Assembly (NCBI GenBank): GCA_030562195.1
Contig: CM060199.1
Location: forward strand, 41,978,722 to 42,042,721
DNA length: 64,000 bases
Source of the DNA: Nipponacmea schrenckii
Lineage: Eukaryota; Mollusca; Gastropoda; Lottiidae
Reading direction: 5' to 3'
Below are positions 10,187 through 20,655 of the stretch, one piece after another. Position 1 is the first letter of the stretch; every line of letters starts with the position of its first letter. The translations under genes were made by a program, and so were the position numbers. The notes under the pieces were generated by a model that saw only the letters and a list, made by a program, of their open reading frames with translations, made no database searches and was not told the DNA's origin.

Positions 10187-11655
10187 CAGTTAAAATATGC
10201 GGATTGGAGATAAAATACGTCTCAAAAGGCAATAGCAGCTGTAGCTTATCTCAAGACCTATGATGAGGATGATCAAATTCACATTGGATTCGCACTGGAT
10301 TCGTAAAACTAAAGTCGCGCCATCCCATGGGCAAAGCATCCCACGACTAGAATTAAGTGCAGCAGTTCTAGCAACTAAAGTAGCTGAAATTATCTCTCAT
10401 CAATTGGATATATCGCCGACCCAGACCAGGTTCTACTCTGAGTCTCGGGTAGTACTAGGTTACATCTACAATCAATCTCGAAGATTTTACATCTATGTTG
10501 GCAATCGCATTGATTGCTGATTCATGGCAGCACAAGACTTACAAGGCAGCATGTTGCTTACAGGTTCAGATATGCTAAGAAATTCTAATCCATCACATGA
10601 CATGCAGCATTTTGGTCTAATTGATCCTCAAGAAGATGCTGAACTTAGACCCTTGATTGATGTTGATTTTCTACATGGAATCATTGGTACAAGCTATATC
10701 ACATCTACAAAAAATATAGCCCAGAGTTTTCAATATAAAAATAACCAATGCCAGCAATGGCATTCCTGCCATCAATACAAGACAGTAGCATTATATCATG
10801 AAGCTGAAATACTGGTTATCAAGGCAGTTCAACAAGAAAACTATGGCGAAGAAATTCAATGCATTGGAGACAGAAAACAGCTTCATCGAAATAGTCCAAT
10901 CATTTCCCTCACTCCCGTTCTTGACTCAAATGGCATACTGTGAGTGGGAGGTCGTCTTACTAAGTCAACTCTTCCTCCAGATGAGAAGAATCCTATCATC
11001 ATACCAGGAAAACACCATATCGAAACTTTACTCATCAGTATATTCCACGAATCTGTTCAACATCAAGGAAGACACTTTACAGAAGGAGCTGTGAGATCTA
11101 ATGGATACTGGATAACTGGTGCAAAACGTCTGATAAACTCATTTATTCACAACTGCATAAAGTGCAAGAGACTGAGAGGCAAGATTTTACCACAAATAAT
11201 GTCAGATTTACCTGCAGTTCGTTTACTACCAAGCCCACCTTTCACCTACGTAGTACTTGATGTATTTGGTGGTCAAGCTAACAGTGAAAGATGGGCCATA
11301 CTATGTATATGTTTAGTAACCAGCTGAAGCCACTTGGAACTTATACATGAACCTCATCTTTTATCAACGCCCTTCGGAGGTTCATTTCTTTACGAGGACC
11401 TGTCAAAGAATTTCGTTCAGACAGAACAAACTTCATTGGATCAACTCATCTTCTACATATAGACGCCATCAACGTTGAAGACGCTCTAGTTAAGGAATTT
11501 ATATATAATCCCAGAGTCATCTGGAAGTTCAACTCTCCACACTCTTCCCACATGGGCGGAGTTTGGAAGCATATAATAGGAATTGTTCGTAAAATATTGG
11601 ATTCTATTCTATTAGACCTAGACCTATAACTCAAGTCTCCACTGATCCAGAATCG
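10187..11655 (+). pseudogene. BEL/Pao retrotransposon pol (RNase H to integrase), decayed
   Basis: The first part (10230-10520) shows the BEL/Pao reverse transcriptase-RNase H segment with the IPRLELSAAVLATK motif and the following SRVVLGYI block. From 10944 an integrase H2C2 zinc-binding domain is clear (H-x3-HQGRHFTEGAV and C-x2-C), then the start of the integrase core at YVVLDVFGG (about 11250). The rest of the core runs in shifted frames to a recognisable SPHSSHMGGVWKHIIGIV block near 11535. Several stops and frameshifts rule out function. It joins a Penelope fragment at about 11655. Confidence 0.85.
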
Positions 11656-11755
11656 CCTCACCAACTTTTGTTCAAATCATCTTTTCATCCTTAACACACC
11701 TTTTCAGGGGTAATCAAATCCCAAATATTACGGTTCCACCGAATTTGATTGACAT
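11655..11755 (+). mobile_element. Penelope-like element scrap fused to BEL/Pao
   Basis: The translation here carries HQLLFKSSFHP and a following VIKSQILRFHRI. It aligns residue for residue with the Penelope-like element at 49650-49745 in this window (HQLLHKSSFHPKHTFSG). It directly follows BEL/Pao pol in the same orientation without a visible target duplication. Confidence 0.7.
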
Positions 11756-11761
11756 CTAATA

Positions 11762-11820
11762 CTACTTCTACTTAGAAAATATGACTTATCATCACTAGAT
11801 GTGCATAATTATTGTTGACA
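11762..11820. repeat. Dispersed repeat R1, partial copy
   Basis: TACTTAGAAAATATGACTT and GATGTGCATAATTATTGTTG match the R1 repeat, whose fuller copies lie at 14131-14300, 18793-18935 and 20983-21150. Confidence 0.6.
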
Positions 11821-11848
11821 GACAAAAACAAAAATATCACTGTTATTA

Positions 11849-12120
11849 AAACAATGACGTGACGTCATACCCTTAAAAGGTAAAATTTTAAATGTTTAAA
11901 ATATTTAAAAATTGTGTTTGTTTTTGGAAGAAAAATTACAATTTCACACCGAAATATTGTTGAATTAACTATTTATTATAGGTTATCAGATATCATTGAG
12001 TATTATTTATCATTATGAACGTTAAAAGTAAAACACCAATTTAAAATTGTTAGTTTATTCTCTAGTTTTGAATTTTAAAAACAAACTAAAGCATTAAAAT
12101 TTGTTGGATGTTATTTATAT
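11849..12120. repeat. Non-coding repeat with GTGACGTCAT, copy 1
   Basis: This matches 12464-12740 closely (offset about 615 bp), starting with AAAACAATGACGTGACGTCAT and continuing through TTATTATAGGTTATCAGATA. There is no coding potential. GTGACGTCA is a perfect CRE-type palindrome core; regulatory use is not shown. Confidence 0.75.
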
Positions 12121-12154
12121 GAAAGTAGATTTTGACAGTGGGTTTTTTTTTGTC

Positions 12155-12345
12155 GTTGGTCGCAAGTCTTTCATAGAGGGTTTTCCATAAAGTACAATTT
12201 GACAATTTCTATCACGACATTCGATAGGCTAAAATCTGTTTACCAAGCTAACAAACAAAAAGCCTTACAAATAACATTATAGGGCAATGATCAGTAAACC
12301 TTTAGGGCAATGATCAGTAAACTTTTAGGACTATAATCAATAAAC
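12155..12345. repeat. Repeat with short GATCAGTAAAC units, copy 1
   Basis: It begins GCAAGTCTTTCATA and contains units of about 20 bp of the type AGGGCAATGATCAGTAAAC at 12281-12345. The same arrangement occurs at 13815-14125. It may be one long repeat unit together with 11849-12120. Confidence 0.65.
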
Positions 12346-12463
12346 AAAAATTTGAAACACAAATCTAACGTACCTTTTATGACTGTTCCACTCGACTCCT
12401 AAATTAAAAGTGACAATAAAAATTAGCCACATTTTGATTTATATTGATAACGCGGACGTTATA

Positions 12464-12880
12464 GTAAAACAATGACGTGACGTCATAACCTTTAGAAGCA
12501 AAAATTTTAAATGTTGAAAATATTTAAAAATTGTGTTTGTTTTTGAAGGCAAAATTACAATTTTACACTGAAATAATGTTGAATTAACTATTTATTATAG
12601 GTTATCAGATATCATTGAGTACCATTGATCATTTTAAAGTTGTTTCAAGTTAAAAGACGAATACTAATTTTTGTAATTGTTACTCCAGTTTTGTATTTTA
12701 AAACAAACTAAACGTGATTAAAAGTTGTTGTATGTTATTTGAATGGTTTTAGAATGAGTAACACAATCATACCTGTTTTTAGAATAAAGAAAATTGGAGT
12801 GTGATAATGCTGAAAGTTGAGATACAGAAAGTATACTTTGACAGAATCAACTTCCAGGGTGGACACTTGTGCTTAGTATT
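12464..12880. repeat. Non-coding repeat with GTGACGTCAT, copy 2
   Basis: This is the second copy of the 11849 repeat. Its continuation at 13815 is displaced by the hairpin-ended element at 12911-13795, which appears to have inserted between TTTGACAG (about 12845) and GCAAGTCTTTCAT. Confidence 0.65.
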
Positions 12881-12910
12881 TGATCTATGGTCTTTTTTAA
12901 TTTTTAATTG

Positions 12911-13795
12911 TGGGACTTAGCAAAGTCCCAGTTTGTTATCGAAATGATTTTTTTTTTTTTTTTTTTTCGTTTTTTCCACAGGGCACACAGCCTAAACTAC
13001 AATAGCTGCAACAGATCTTCAAAAACTTCTGACCCACAATTTAGGCCATTTAGTTGGTGAATATAAATTGGAACATTTTTGCAAAACCGGAAGTGCTACA
13101 GTGCGTCATGTGCAAAAAGCAGTTTATTGGCTCTAGATTTTGCAATTTTGAGCCGATTTTGCTCGGGTTTTCATTTTTGGAATCTGCAATGACTATGCAA
13201 TATGATAGCAGTTTAGAATTTTCGAATTTTTTTTTAATTTTATTTATTTTATTTTTTCGTCTTGTTTTTGGTTATAGCGTGTTGTCTTTGGTCTGTAGTT
13301 GGTTGTTTGTTTGTGGTTGGTCTTGGTATATTGTTGTTTTTCCCTTGTCTTGGCGTGTTGTCTTTAGTCTGTTGTTGTTGTTTTTGCTTTTGTCGCTGGT
13401 GTTATCATGCTGTCTACGGTCTTTTGTTTTGTTGTTGTTGGTCTTTGCGTGTTGTCTTTGGTCTGCTGTTGTTTGTTTCTCGCTGGTCTTGGAGTATTAT
13501 CTTTGGTCTGTTGTTGTATGTCGCTGGTCTTGGCGATTTGTAGATGTCGGCTTTTGCTGTGCGCTTGTTTATTTGTTGTTCTGTATTTTGTTGTTTGTTG
13601 GATATTCCTGTTTGTGGTTTGAAGGGTTGAGGAGTAGAGTGGTGGTGGTGGTGTTTATTGTTTTATGTACATTTGTAGTTTTGATTATTATTCAAATCAT
13701 GATATTCTTTACATGTTTTAGTGCCAGACTTTATGGGAGCGGGGTGTGTCTGGTGTTAACTAGCCGCAACTATGAGGTTTAGATCCCAAACGCAG
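12911..13795 (-). mobile_element. Hairpin-ended non-coding element H1
   Basis: The end is a perfect hairpin, TGGGACTT-agca-AAGTCCCA (12911-12930), followed by GTTTGTTATCGAAATG and a T-run (12948-12968). The body shares GAATATAAATTGGAAC and AAACCGGAAGTGC with the element at 21510-22149, whose hairpin stem is entirely different. The orientation is set so that the hairpin is the 3' end. There is no coding. The 13200-13720 part is strongly G/T-biased on this strand. Confidence 0.55.
13262..13625. repeat. Degenerate G/T-rich minisatellite
   Basis: Loose units of about 45-95 bp, each containing GTTGTCTTTGGTCTG followed by TTGTTG runs and GCTGGTCTTGG, occur at about 13276, 13351, 13446 and 13493. 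Long open frames here are a by-product of the G/T bias. Confidence 0.6.
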
Positions 13796-13814
13796 AAGTG
13801 CTACAGATGTACCA

Positions 13815-14125
13815 TAGGCGCAAGTCTTTCATACATGGTTTTCCATTAAGTGCAATTTACAATTTCTATCACGACATTAGAAAGCCTCAAGTCAAGCCTT
13901 ACAAATAACATTTCACGGAAATGATCAGTTAACCTTTAAGGACAAAAATTAACAATCAGCTTTTAGGGTTATGACCAGTAAACTATTAGGGCAATAATTA
14001 TTTAACTATTAGGGCAATGATCAGTAAACTATTAGGGCGATATCAATAAACTTAAAGAACAATAATCATTAACTTTTAAGGACAAAAAACGGTAGACTTT
14101 TAGGGCAATGATCAGTAATTGAACA
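13815..14125. repeat. Repeat with short GATCAGTAAAC units, copy 2
   Basis: This second copy of the 12155 repeat holds about ten degenerate units of about 20-24 bp of the form TTTAGGGCAATGATCAGTAAAC. Confidence 0.65.
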
Positions 14126-14130
14126 TCAAA

Positions 14131-14300
14131 TACTACTTTTTCTACCTAGAAAGTAGTAACCGGTCTTTGTTTATTACGTAACTTCTCTGGATGTGCATAA
14201 ATATTGTTGGCAGACAATAGCAGAAATAATACCCCATACATACCATGGTCAGTCAACGAACAGCTTACATAAATTTAATGCATGGTTGTATTGTTTTTCT
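14131..14300. repeat. Dispersed repeat R1, copy entering the first gap
   Basis: It contains GTAACCGGTCTTTGTTTA, GGATGTGCATAAATATTG and CATGGTCAGTCAACGAACAG in the R1 order, then runs into the N block. Confidence 0.7.
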
Positions 14301-14800
14301 NNNNNNNNNNNNNNNNNNNNNNNNNNNNNNNNNNNNNNNNNNNNNNNNNNNNNNNNNNNNNNNNNNNNNNNNNNNNNNNNNNNNNNNNNNNNNNNNNNNN
14401 NNNNNNNNNNNNNNNNNNNNNNNNNNNNNNNNNNNNNNNNNNNNNNNNNNNNNNNNNNNNNNNNNNNNNNNNNNNNNNNNNNNNNNNNNNNNNNNNNNNN
14501 NNNNNNNNNNNNNNNNNNNNNNNNNNNNNNNNNNNNNNNNNNNNNNNNNNNNNNNNNNNNNNNNNNNNNNNNNNNNNNNNNNNNNNNNNNNNNNNNNNNN
14601 NNNNNNNNNNNNNNNNNNNNNNNNNNNNNNNNNNNNNNNNNNNNNNNNNNNNNNNNNNNNNNNNNNNNNNNNNNNNNNNNNNNNNNNNNNNNNNNNNNNN
14701 NNNNNNNNNNNNNNNNNNNNNNNNNNNNNNNNNNNNNNNNNNNNNNNNNNNNNNNNNNNNNNNNNNNNNNNNNNNNNNNNNNNNNNNNNNNNNNNNNNNN
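14301..14800. other. Assembly gap (500 N)
   Basis: Exactly 500 N, a conventional gap size, so the true length is unknown. Confidence 1.
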
Positions 14801-15104
14801 TTATTATCAGATCTTCGAACAAATTTTATACCCATATTTTATCATAAACATCCGTCATTGGAAAAACTAAAATTATTGTTTCAAAGCGAATCCGATGAAA
14901 CTATTAGATACATACCTGGAAATTTTTATTAAAAAGGGTATGGCGGTTAGAGCTGAAATGCTTGAATCTTAAAACTAAATTTGTTTCTTATGGTTTTTGA
15001 ACAGGATTATAATTATATATATTGAAACAAAATTATTTGAAATTATATTATAAATTATTATAATATATTGTTTTGTGTATGACACTATATTTATTTTAGG
15101 CGTA
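14801..15104 (+). mobile_element. LINE ORF2 C-terminus and start of 3' UTR
   Basis: An open frame leaves the gap with FYHKHPSLEKLKLLFQSE and stops at 14930. Tails of the form FY-x-PS-x-KL-x-LF are usual at the extreme C-terminus of non-LTR ORF2 proteins. The AT-rich sequence that follows resumes beyond the pogo transposon and ends in a (GTTT)n tail at 18650-18669, as expected for a LINE 3' UTR. The call rests on a short motif and on context. Confidence 0.4.
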
Positions 15105-15109
15105 TAGGG

Positions 15110-15550
15110 TGGCATGGGGGAATTCGCCCCTCGGGGTAAGACGCCTCCTGGGGATAACTCTAAGGTGAATCACCAGGTGGCGTTTGTATCTGTCCACGTT
15201 AGTCACGTGATCTCCGACGACTTCCCGCCATTTTTGTAGCTAACTTGCAGGCCTGCTAAAAAGTTTACAGTTCATAAGAGGTTTGTGCCAGTTTTTATCT
15301 AATTTTTGGAATGTGTGTCTTACGATTTGGTGATCTCAATATCATGTGAAATAATCATCATTATCTCATTTTCAAAAACACGCTTTCCACTGAGATGATT
15401 TGCTAAACGAAAACTTACGTAGTGTTTATGATATTTCTTGCTCGTCTGTTTACATAATAGTGAGGGCTTTGGGGCAAGTCGCCCTTTCAAGCTCGGGGCA
15501 AGATGCACTTGGGGGCGTTTTCCCCCTCGAGACGGGGCGTTTTACCCCTT
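15110..15550. promoter_or_regulatory. Subterminal G-rich motifs of the pogo element, left end
   Basis: GGGGTAAGACGCC (about 15136), GGGGCAAGTCGCC (about 15471), GGGGCAAGATGC (about 15494) and GGGGCGTTTTACCCC (about 15535) recur here. The right end has counterparts at 18139-18220, for example GGGGTAAGATGCCCC. Repeated subterminal motifs in inverted orientation are typical transposase binding sites. Binding itself is inference. Confidence 0.5.
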
Positions 15551-15602
15551 AACAATTATTGATAATATTAATAATGAATATCATATCTTCATTATTTCAG
15601 AT

Positions 15603-17699
15603 ATGGTTCGTCACTACAAGAGAACTTCAAACCGAGGAGGTTATGGCAATGATGCCCTGAGAGATGCGTTACAAGCTTTGGAAAATGGTGGCACTCTAAA
15701 AGGTGTCGCAAGGCGGTACAATGTACCTGCGAGGACCTTGCGCAGGCATAGGGACAAGAAGGTATTACAACCAGGCCAAAGTGTTTTGGGCAGAAAAGCT
15801 GTTTTACCCCTGCAGTTCGAACAAGAACTTGTTGTGCATATTAAAACAATGGAGAGGGCCCTATTCGGATTAACCTCATACGATGTAAGAAGGTTAGCTT
15901 ATGACCTTGCGGTAGCATCAAACTTCGAGCACCCGTTTAATAAAGCGACGAATATGGCAGGGGTTGATTGGCTGCAAGGATTCATGGCCCGCCATAAAGA
16001 ACTGTCTATAAGAAAACCACAGGCCACAAGCATTATGCGTGCAACGGGTTTCAATAAGGTCAAAACAGACCAGTTTTACAAAGTCTACGGAGAAGAACTG
16101 GCTAAAATTCCTAATTTAACTCCAGATAGAATATGGAATGTAGATGAAACCGGTATACAAAACGTACATGTTCCATGTAAAATTATCGCATCAAAGGGTG
16201 TAAAGCAAGTCAGCAAAGTGACTAGCGGAGAGAGGGGCATAAATGTCACTGCTGCTTGTGCTATGAGTGCAAGTGGCATTTATGTTCCGCCAATGCTTAT
16301 CTTTCCTCGCAAACGTATGAATGATAATCTGATCAAAGGCGCACCTCCAGGATCTATTGGAAAAGTGTCAGATTCTGGATGGATTGATAGTGACTTATTT
16401 ATAGATTGGTTAAACCATTTTATAAAACATGCAGGTTGTACCAGAGAGAATCCTCATATATTAATCCTAGATGGGCACAATTCTCATAAAACCTTAAATG
16501 CAGTGACATTGGCACGTTCTAAGGAATTGGTAATGATTACCTTACCTCCGCACTGCAGCCATAAAATGCAGCCTCTTGACAGAACCTTTTTCAAAAGCCT
16601 TAAAAGCAACTACAATCGCATAGTTGATACTTGGATGACTGCCCATCCTGGTGGACGAGTAACTGTTTATGAGATGGGTTATTTATTTGGTTCCGCTTAC
16701 ACAAAAGCAGCCACTATGGATAAAGCTGCTAAGGGTTTTGAATGTACGGGGATTTGGCCCTTTGATCCAGATCATTTTACTGACGAAGATTTCCTATCAG
16801 CAGCAGCCACAGATCAAGAACCCCCTGATGTGGTCGATAAAGAAGACAGAACCGTCATAATAACTGACGAAGGATTTATACCTACATCGTCATTAGCACC
16901 TTCTACATCTTCATCAAAACCAATACCTGCTGCACCATCATGTACACCCGCTTCATTATCATGTACACCTGCCTCATTGTCATGTAAATATGCCTCATCA
17001 TCATCGACACCTGCTCCATGTTCATCAGCATCTGCTCCATGTTCATCAACATCTGCTCCATGGTCATCTGCATCTGCTCCATGGTCATCGACACCTGCTC
17101 CATCGTCATCGACATCTGCTCCATCGTCATCAGCAACTGCTCCAACGTTATCTGCACCTTCTCCATCGTCATCGACACCTTCACCATTCTCATCAACTCC
17201 ATCGTCATCGACAACTGCTCCATCGTCATTAGCAACTGCTCCATCGACATCTGCTCCTTCGTCATCAACCTGTGCTCCATCGTCATCAACCTCTGCCCCT
17301 TCAATATCGTTTTCAAGACCAATATCTGTAGTATATTCATCGAAACCAGCATCTGTTCCATCATCATATAAAACTTATGTCGCATCCACATCACATCCAT
17401 CCTCCACTCAAAAGTTTTTATCAGTTGAATCGACTTCATCTTGTTTGCCCAGATCTGTTGCGCAAAATTCGCTTGTTTATAGAGCAGCAAGTAAGAAGAA
17501 ACCAGTCGAGATTATTTCTCAGTTATCACCAATGCCGAAAGTGAAAACTTCAGCACCCAGGAAAAGAAAAGCTGAGTCATCTACCGTACTTACGTCATCG
17601 CCGTATAAAATTGTCCTTGAAGAAAAAGAAGAACGAAAATTAAAATCTAGTAAAAAATCAACCCAGAAAACTCAACCCAAAAAAATTCAAAACCGGTAA
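15603..17699 (+). CDS. Pogo-type transposase, 698 aa, C-terminus clipped by a frameshift
   Basis: The enzyme would cut and paste the surrounding element at TA sites. I start at ATG 15603 because a TTTCAG acceptor ends at 15600 and the protein then begins with a basic arm and a psq-type helix-turn-helix (about residues 15-60, ending ARTLRRH). A CENPB-type DNA-binding region follows at about 75-150. The DDE-type catalytic core is visible with Asp181 (WNVDETGI), Asp290 (LILDGHNSH) and Asp326 (KMQPLDRTFF), with 35 residues between the last two. Residues 430-580 are a low-complexity Ser/Ala/Pro/Thr linker encoded by degenerate repeats. A Lys-rich tail follows. The stop at 17697 separates a PHD-like finger encoded one frame away. 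Confidence 0.92.
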   Translation: MVRHYKRTSNRGGYGNDALRDALQALENGGTLKGVARRYNVPARTLRRHRDKKVLQPGQSVLGRKAVLPLQFEQELVVHIKTMERALFGLTSYDVRRLAYDLAVASNFEHPFNKATNMAGVDWLQGFMARHKELSIRKPQATSIMRATGFNKVKTDQFYKVYGEELAKIPNLTPDRIWNVDETGIQNVHVPCKIIASKGVKQVSKVTSGERGINVTAACAMSASGIYVPPMLIFPRKRMNDNLIKGAPPGSIGKVSDSGWIDSDLFIDWLNHFIKHAGCTRENPHILILDGHNSHKTLNAVTLARSKELVMITLPPHCSHKMQPLDRTFFKSLKSNYNRIVDTWMTAHPGGRVTVYEMGYLFGSAYTKAATMDKAAKGFECTGIWPFDPDHFTDEDFLSAAATDQEPPDVVDKEDRTVIITDEGFIPTSSLAPSTSSSKPIPAAPSCTPASLSCTPASLSCKYASSSSTPAPCSSASAPCSSTSAPWSSASAPWSSTPAPSSSTSAPSSSATAPTLSAPSPSSSTPSPFSSTPSSSTTAPSSLATAPSTSAPSSSTCAPSSSTSAPSISFSRPISVVYSSKPASVPSSYKTYVASTSHPSSTQKFLSVESTSSCLPRSVAQNSLVYRAASKKKPVEIISQLSPMPKVKTSAPRKRKAESSTVLTSSPYKIVLEEKEERKLKSSKKSTQKTQPKKIQNR

Positions 17700-17865
17700 A
17701 TACGGTTACGACTGATGATGCTGAATGCATTTATTGCACAGAGCTTTTTTCCATGAGCAATGAAGATTGGATCCAATGTATTAATTGTCATGGATGGGCA
17801 CATGTTGGTTGTGCTGGAATAACAGCTTCTGACATCTCCTTCACATGCGATTTTTGTGAAGATTA
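17700..17865 (+). pseudogene. PHD-like zinc finger end of the pogo transposase, frame-shifted
   Basis: One frame off from the transposase, an open stretch of about 50 codons to TAG at 17863-17865 carries a Cys4-His-Cys3 arrangement (C-x2-C, C-x2-C, H-x2-C, C-x2-C, including WIQCINCHGWAHVGC). C-terminal PHD-type fingers occur in some pogo and jerky-like transposases. A single-base indel near 17690 would explain the break. A splice donor at CCG|GTAAAT is a less likely alternative, since no matching acceptor is obvious. Confidence 0.65.
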
Positions 17866-18383
17866 GAGTTAAGAGTTGGCCCATATTTATGTAAATTATA
17901 AGTATCAATACAATATCATTGATTACAAAATAAATCAATTTATAACTGATATATTGGTTATTTTTAGTATTTTATGTTTAGATCACAAAACCCCCGTATT
18001 AAAAGAGGAGTCCTGAAATATTGCACAATGCAAAGTCTTGCCTGATCTGTTTATGTTCTACCTGATCGACTACAAAATGCCGAAGTCACAGGCCTATCAG
18101 TCTGTAAAATGAAACAAGTATTCCTTATCTCAGAAAGGAAGGGGTAAAAGCCCCCCTGGGGCTTTTTACCCCACTCAATTGGCATCTTGCCCCCAGGACG
18201 GGGTAAGATGCCCCTTTTTTGAAAATAAGTAATATGACTCACATTTGAAAACATAGTTTCAACTTGGCTTTTTGACAGTGTAGCATCAGAGGTGTAATTA
18301 CCATGAAGCTGTACACACCATTTAAACATTATGTACGTATTTACTTTCGTCGAAATCGCATTGGGTCCTTATGTTACCCTATA

Positions 18384-18669
18384 CCATAGATACATTCTGA
18401 TCTACTCTTTAATAATTTAACTGATAATTGTTTTATACGTATAAGTTTATGTGTGAATAAGTTATAAATATATAATATCAAAGATAAGTTAATAACTGTT
18501 GAAAATTGGTATTTCGTGTTGAACTGTAGAAAAATATATATGTTAATCATACTGTAAATAGCATGAATATTTCCTTATATAATGAAATTATAATTTATTG
18601 TATTTATTGTACTATAGGCTTGAGGCCACAGAGTACCGAATAAAACGTTAGTTTGTTTGTTTGTTTGTT
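18384..18669 (+). mobile_element. LINE 3' UTR and (GTTT)n tail, continuation
   Basis: AT-rich sequence ends with CTTGAGGCCACAGAGTACCG, AATAAAACG and a GTTTGTTTGTTT tail (18650-18669). It is taken as the far side of the LINE 3' UTR that the pogo element split. Confidence 0.45.
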
Positions 18670-18676
18670 AAAAAGA

Positions 18677-18790
18677 AGAACCGCACACAAGTCTATATAG
18701 GTTTTCAATATTGCTACGCACACTCTTGGTATCACTACGTCAAGCCCATCATGCAATATTGAAAGCCTATAGACACTTAAGTGCGGTTCT
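18677..18790. mobile_element. 114-bp inverted-repeat (MITE-like) element
   Basis: The arms 18677-18714 and 18753-18790 are near-perfect inverted repeats (AGAACCGCAC at each outer end), with a 38-base loop. There is no coding. No target duplication could be fixed. Confidence 0.6.
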
Positions 18791-18792
18791 AT

Positions 18793-18935
18793 CTTTATCT
18801 ACTTAGAAAATAGTAACCGGTCTTTGTTTAAGACTTATCATCTCTAGATGTGCATGAATATTGTTAACAGACATCAGCTAAAATATTACCCCATACCCAT
18901 TATGGTCAGTCAACAAACAGCTTACATATTTTCAA
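18793..18935. repeat. Dispersed repeat R1, copy
   Basis: It contains GTAACCGGTCTTTGTTTA, CTAGATGTGCATGAATATTG and TATGGTCAGTCAACAAACAG in the R1 order. Confidence 0.7.
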
Positions 18936-19560
18936 TTAGAACTAGAGCCGTACGCCTAACGGCACTGAAGCAGTGCGTTGCATTACGGAAATGCAGCAAT
19001 AAGAATTCAAAAAATGCAATTATGTATTTGCATTGTTTCTTTTAGACGTTGAGAAAGGTGTTTTACAATACGTCAAAAAAAAAACCAATTCGTGGTATAA
19101 GGGACATAACACCTTATTTGAGATTATAATTTGATTTCGGATTTCATTAACTTTCAAGATCGTTAATATTTTTAATCTGTTTATTTATCATTTAACATCT
19201 CTTTTTTCGCAAGAACATTAGATCCTGCTATTTGTGGCAAGTTGCCAAGGTATAACATAGAGACATCAAATTAACAGCGCGGCTTTACATCTGTAAGAGT
19301 GTACTTTATAGAGTTGCGTCCCTTAGACCACTATTCCACACAACTGTACATTATTGTTGCTTAATGGATATAATTTAAAATCCTAAAGGTAATTTCCTTC
19401 CAAATATTTCATATCATACATCGCCCACAACGAGAAATAAACAATAATCCCTTTTATAGAAGATATATTATATCTCAGAATCATTTTAACTGGATTTTGA
19501 ACGATTAAACTAAAAAATAAATTTGGATCGCTGAAACTCATACCTTGTAGATCGCCCAAA
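18936..19560. other. Unassigned AT-rich sequence
   Basis: I see no gene, splice structure or strong repeat here. Confidence 0.4.
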
Positions 19561-20606
19561 TACAACACACATTAAACAGATTGTTTTATGGGGAAAATTC
19601 GCAATTTTCAAATGGCAAAAAAAGCGGAAGTATAAATCTTACAAAAAAGCTTTATATATCATTGGATAGAACTTCTCGCGACCTATCACATTTGTACAGG
19701 TCAAAAATTCGCCAAAGGTCAACGTCAGAGTATATGACCCTTCAAAGTTTTTAAAAATTTTGATCGTTAAAAAAATCAAAATCAAACTTCAAAAATCGGT
19801 TTCCATAAATATTTTGGCAATCGGTCATAGATTCTATATACATCAAAAGAACACAAATCGAATTATCCCCCGAGACCCTATTTCGATTTAAAGAAAAAGA
19901 CGCACACTTAGTAAAGAAGAAATTTTGAAATTTTGAAATTTTTAAACGCTCAATTTTGATTAAAATACCAAGTGTGATATATTAATGGAAAGATGAGATT
20001 AAACGTAAAAGGAATATGTACGAAATTCTGTCCTATGTAAATTAGGTCACGTGATGGAGCTCTTTAAAGTTAAAATTTGTGATTTTCAATTGGCTGCAAA
20101 ACCGGAAGTGAACATCGGACAACAAAAGTGAAGATACCATTGGGTAGATCAAGGGCAATAACTTTTGTTCAGGTCAAAAGGTCACCAAAGGTCAATATGG
20201 CGAAATATGACCTTTAAAAGTTTTGATTATTACTGAAAAATTTCAACCGGAAATAAAGGAAAAGCAAAATCGAAATTCAAAAATCCCTTCGCATACTTTT
20301 TTGCGCAATCGATTGATGTTTGCAGAAACCCGAAAGTTATGCAAATTTAATTTAAACCTGAGACTGAATTTTTAGTTTTACAAAAGTTAGACATATCAAA
20401 ATGGCGGCTGACCCGTTACTTCCGGTTCGGATTTTTCAAATTTAATATCATTAAATGAACACTTCTAGCTTATTGAAAAAGATATTTTTCAAATATTTTC
20501 AAAATTCCGGGAGTGTAAATTTCAACTTTGAGAGCAAATAACATTAAAACCGGAAGTTATATCAAAATTTTAAAAAATGATTATACTTCGCATCAAAATG
20601 TATATG

Positions 20607-20655
<49 letters not shown>

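Larger units (their letters stand above)
7085..11340 (+). repeat. Mosaic duplicated segment, copy A
   Basis: The sequence from 7085 to 7937 and from 10187 to about 11340 matches 22150-24242 in order and orientation. The segment consists of CCGGAAGT-type non-coding repeat, a non-LTR 3' tail and BEL/Pao pol. Copy A lacks about 32 bases near 7100 and about 45 bases near 10665 that copy B has, and copy B lacks 14 bases present near 10550. Copy A also holds a hAT transposon that is absent from copy B. Confidence 0.85.
15105..18381 (+). mobile_element. Pogo-type (Tc1/mariner superfamily) DNA transposon, 3277 bp
   Basis: The left end is TAGGGTGGCAT and the right end, reverse-complemented, is TAGGGTAACAT. 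TA dinucleotides flank both ends (15103-15104 and 18382-18383), as expected for TA target duplication. Inside is a single large transposase gene with one lesion. Subterminal G-rich motifs of the type GGGGTAAGACGCC occur at both ends in inverted orientation. The insertion sits in the 3' UTR of a LINE. It is one of the youngest and best preserved elements of the window. Confidence 0.88.

Noticed and set aside
13054..13782. 242-codon open frame, hydrophobic and Cys/Val/Leu-rich
   Set aside because: It coincides with a G/T-rich degenerate minisatellite. All three + frames are open over the same stretch, so the frame is a composition effect.
14193..14932. Long open frames across the first gap
   Set aside because: They consist almost entirely of N and carry no information; the same holds for frames across the other two gaps.
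16903..17490. 195-codon Met-rich - strand frame opposite the pogo linker
   Set aside because: It is the reverse reading of the repetitive Ser/Ala/Pro-coding tract; the + strand frame is the real one.
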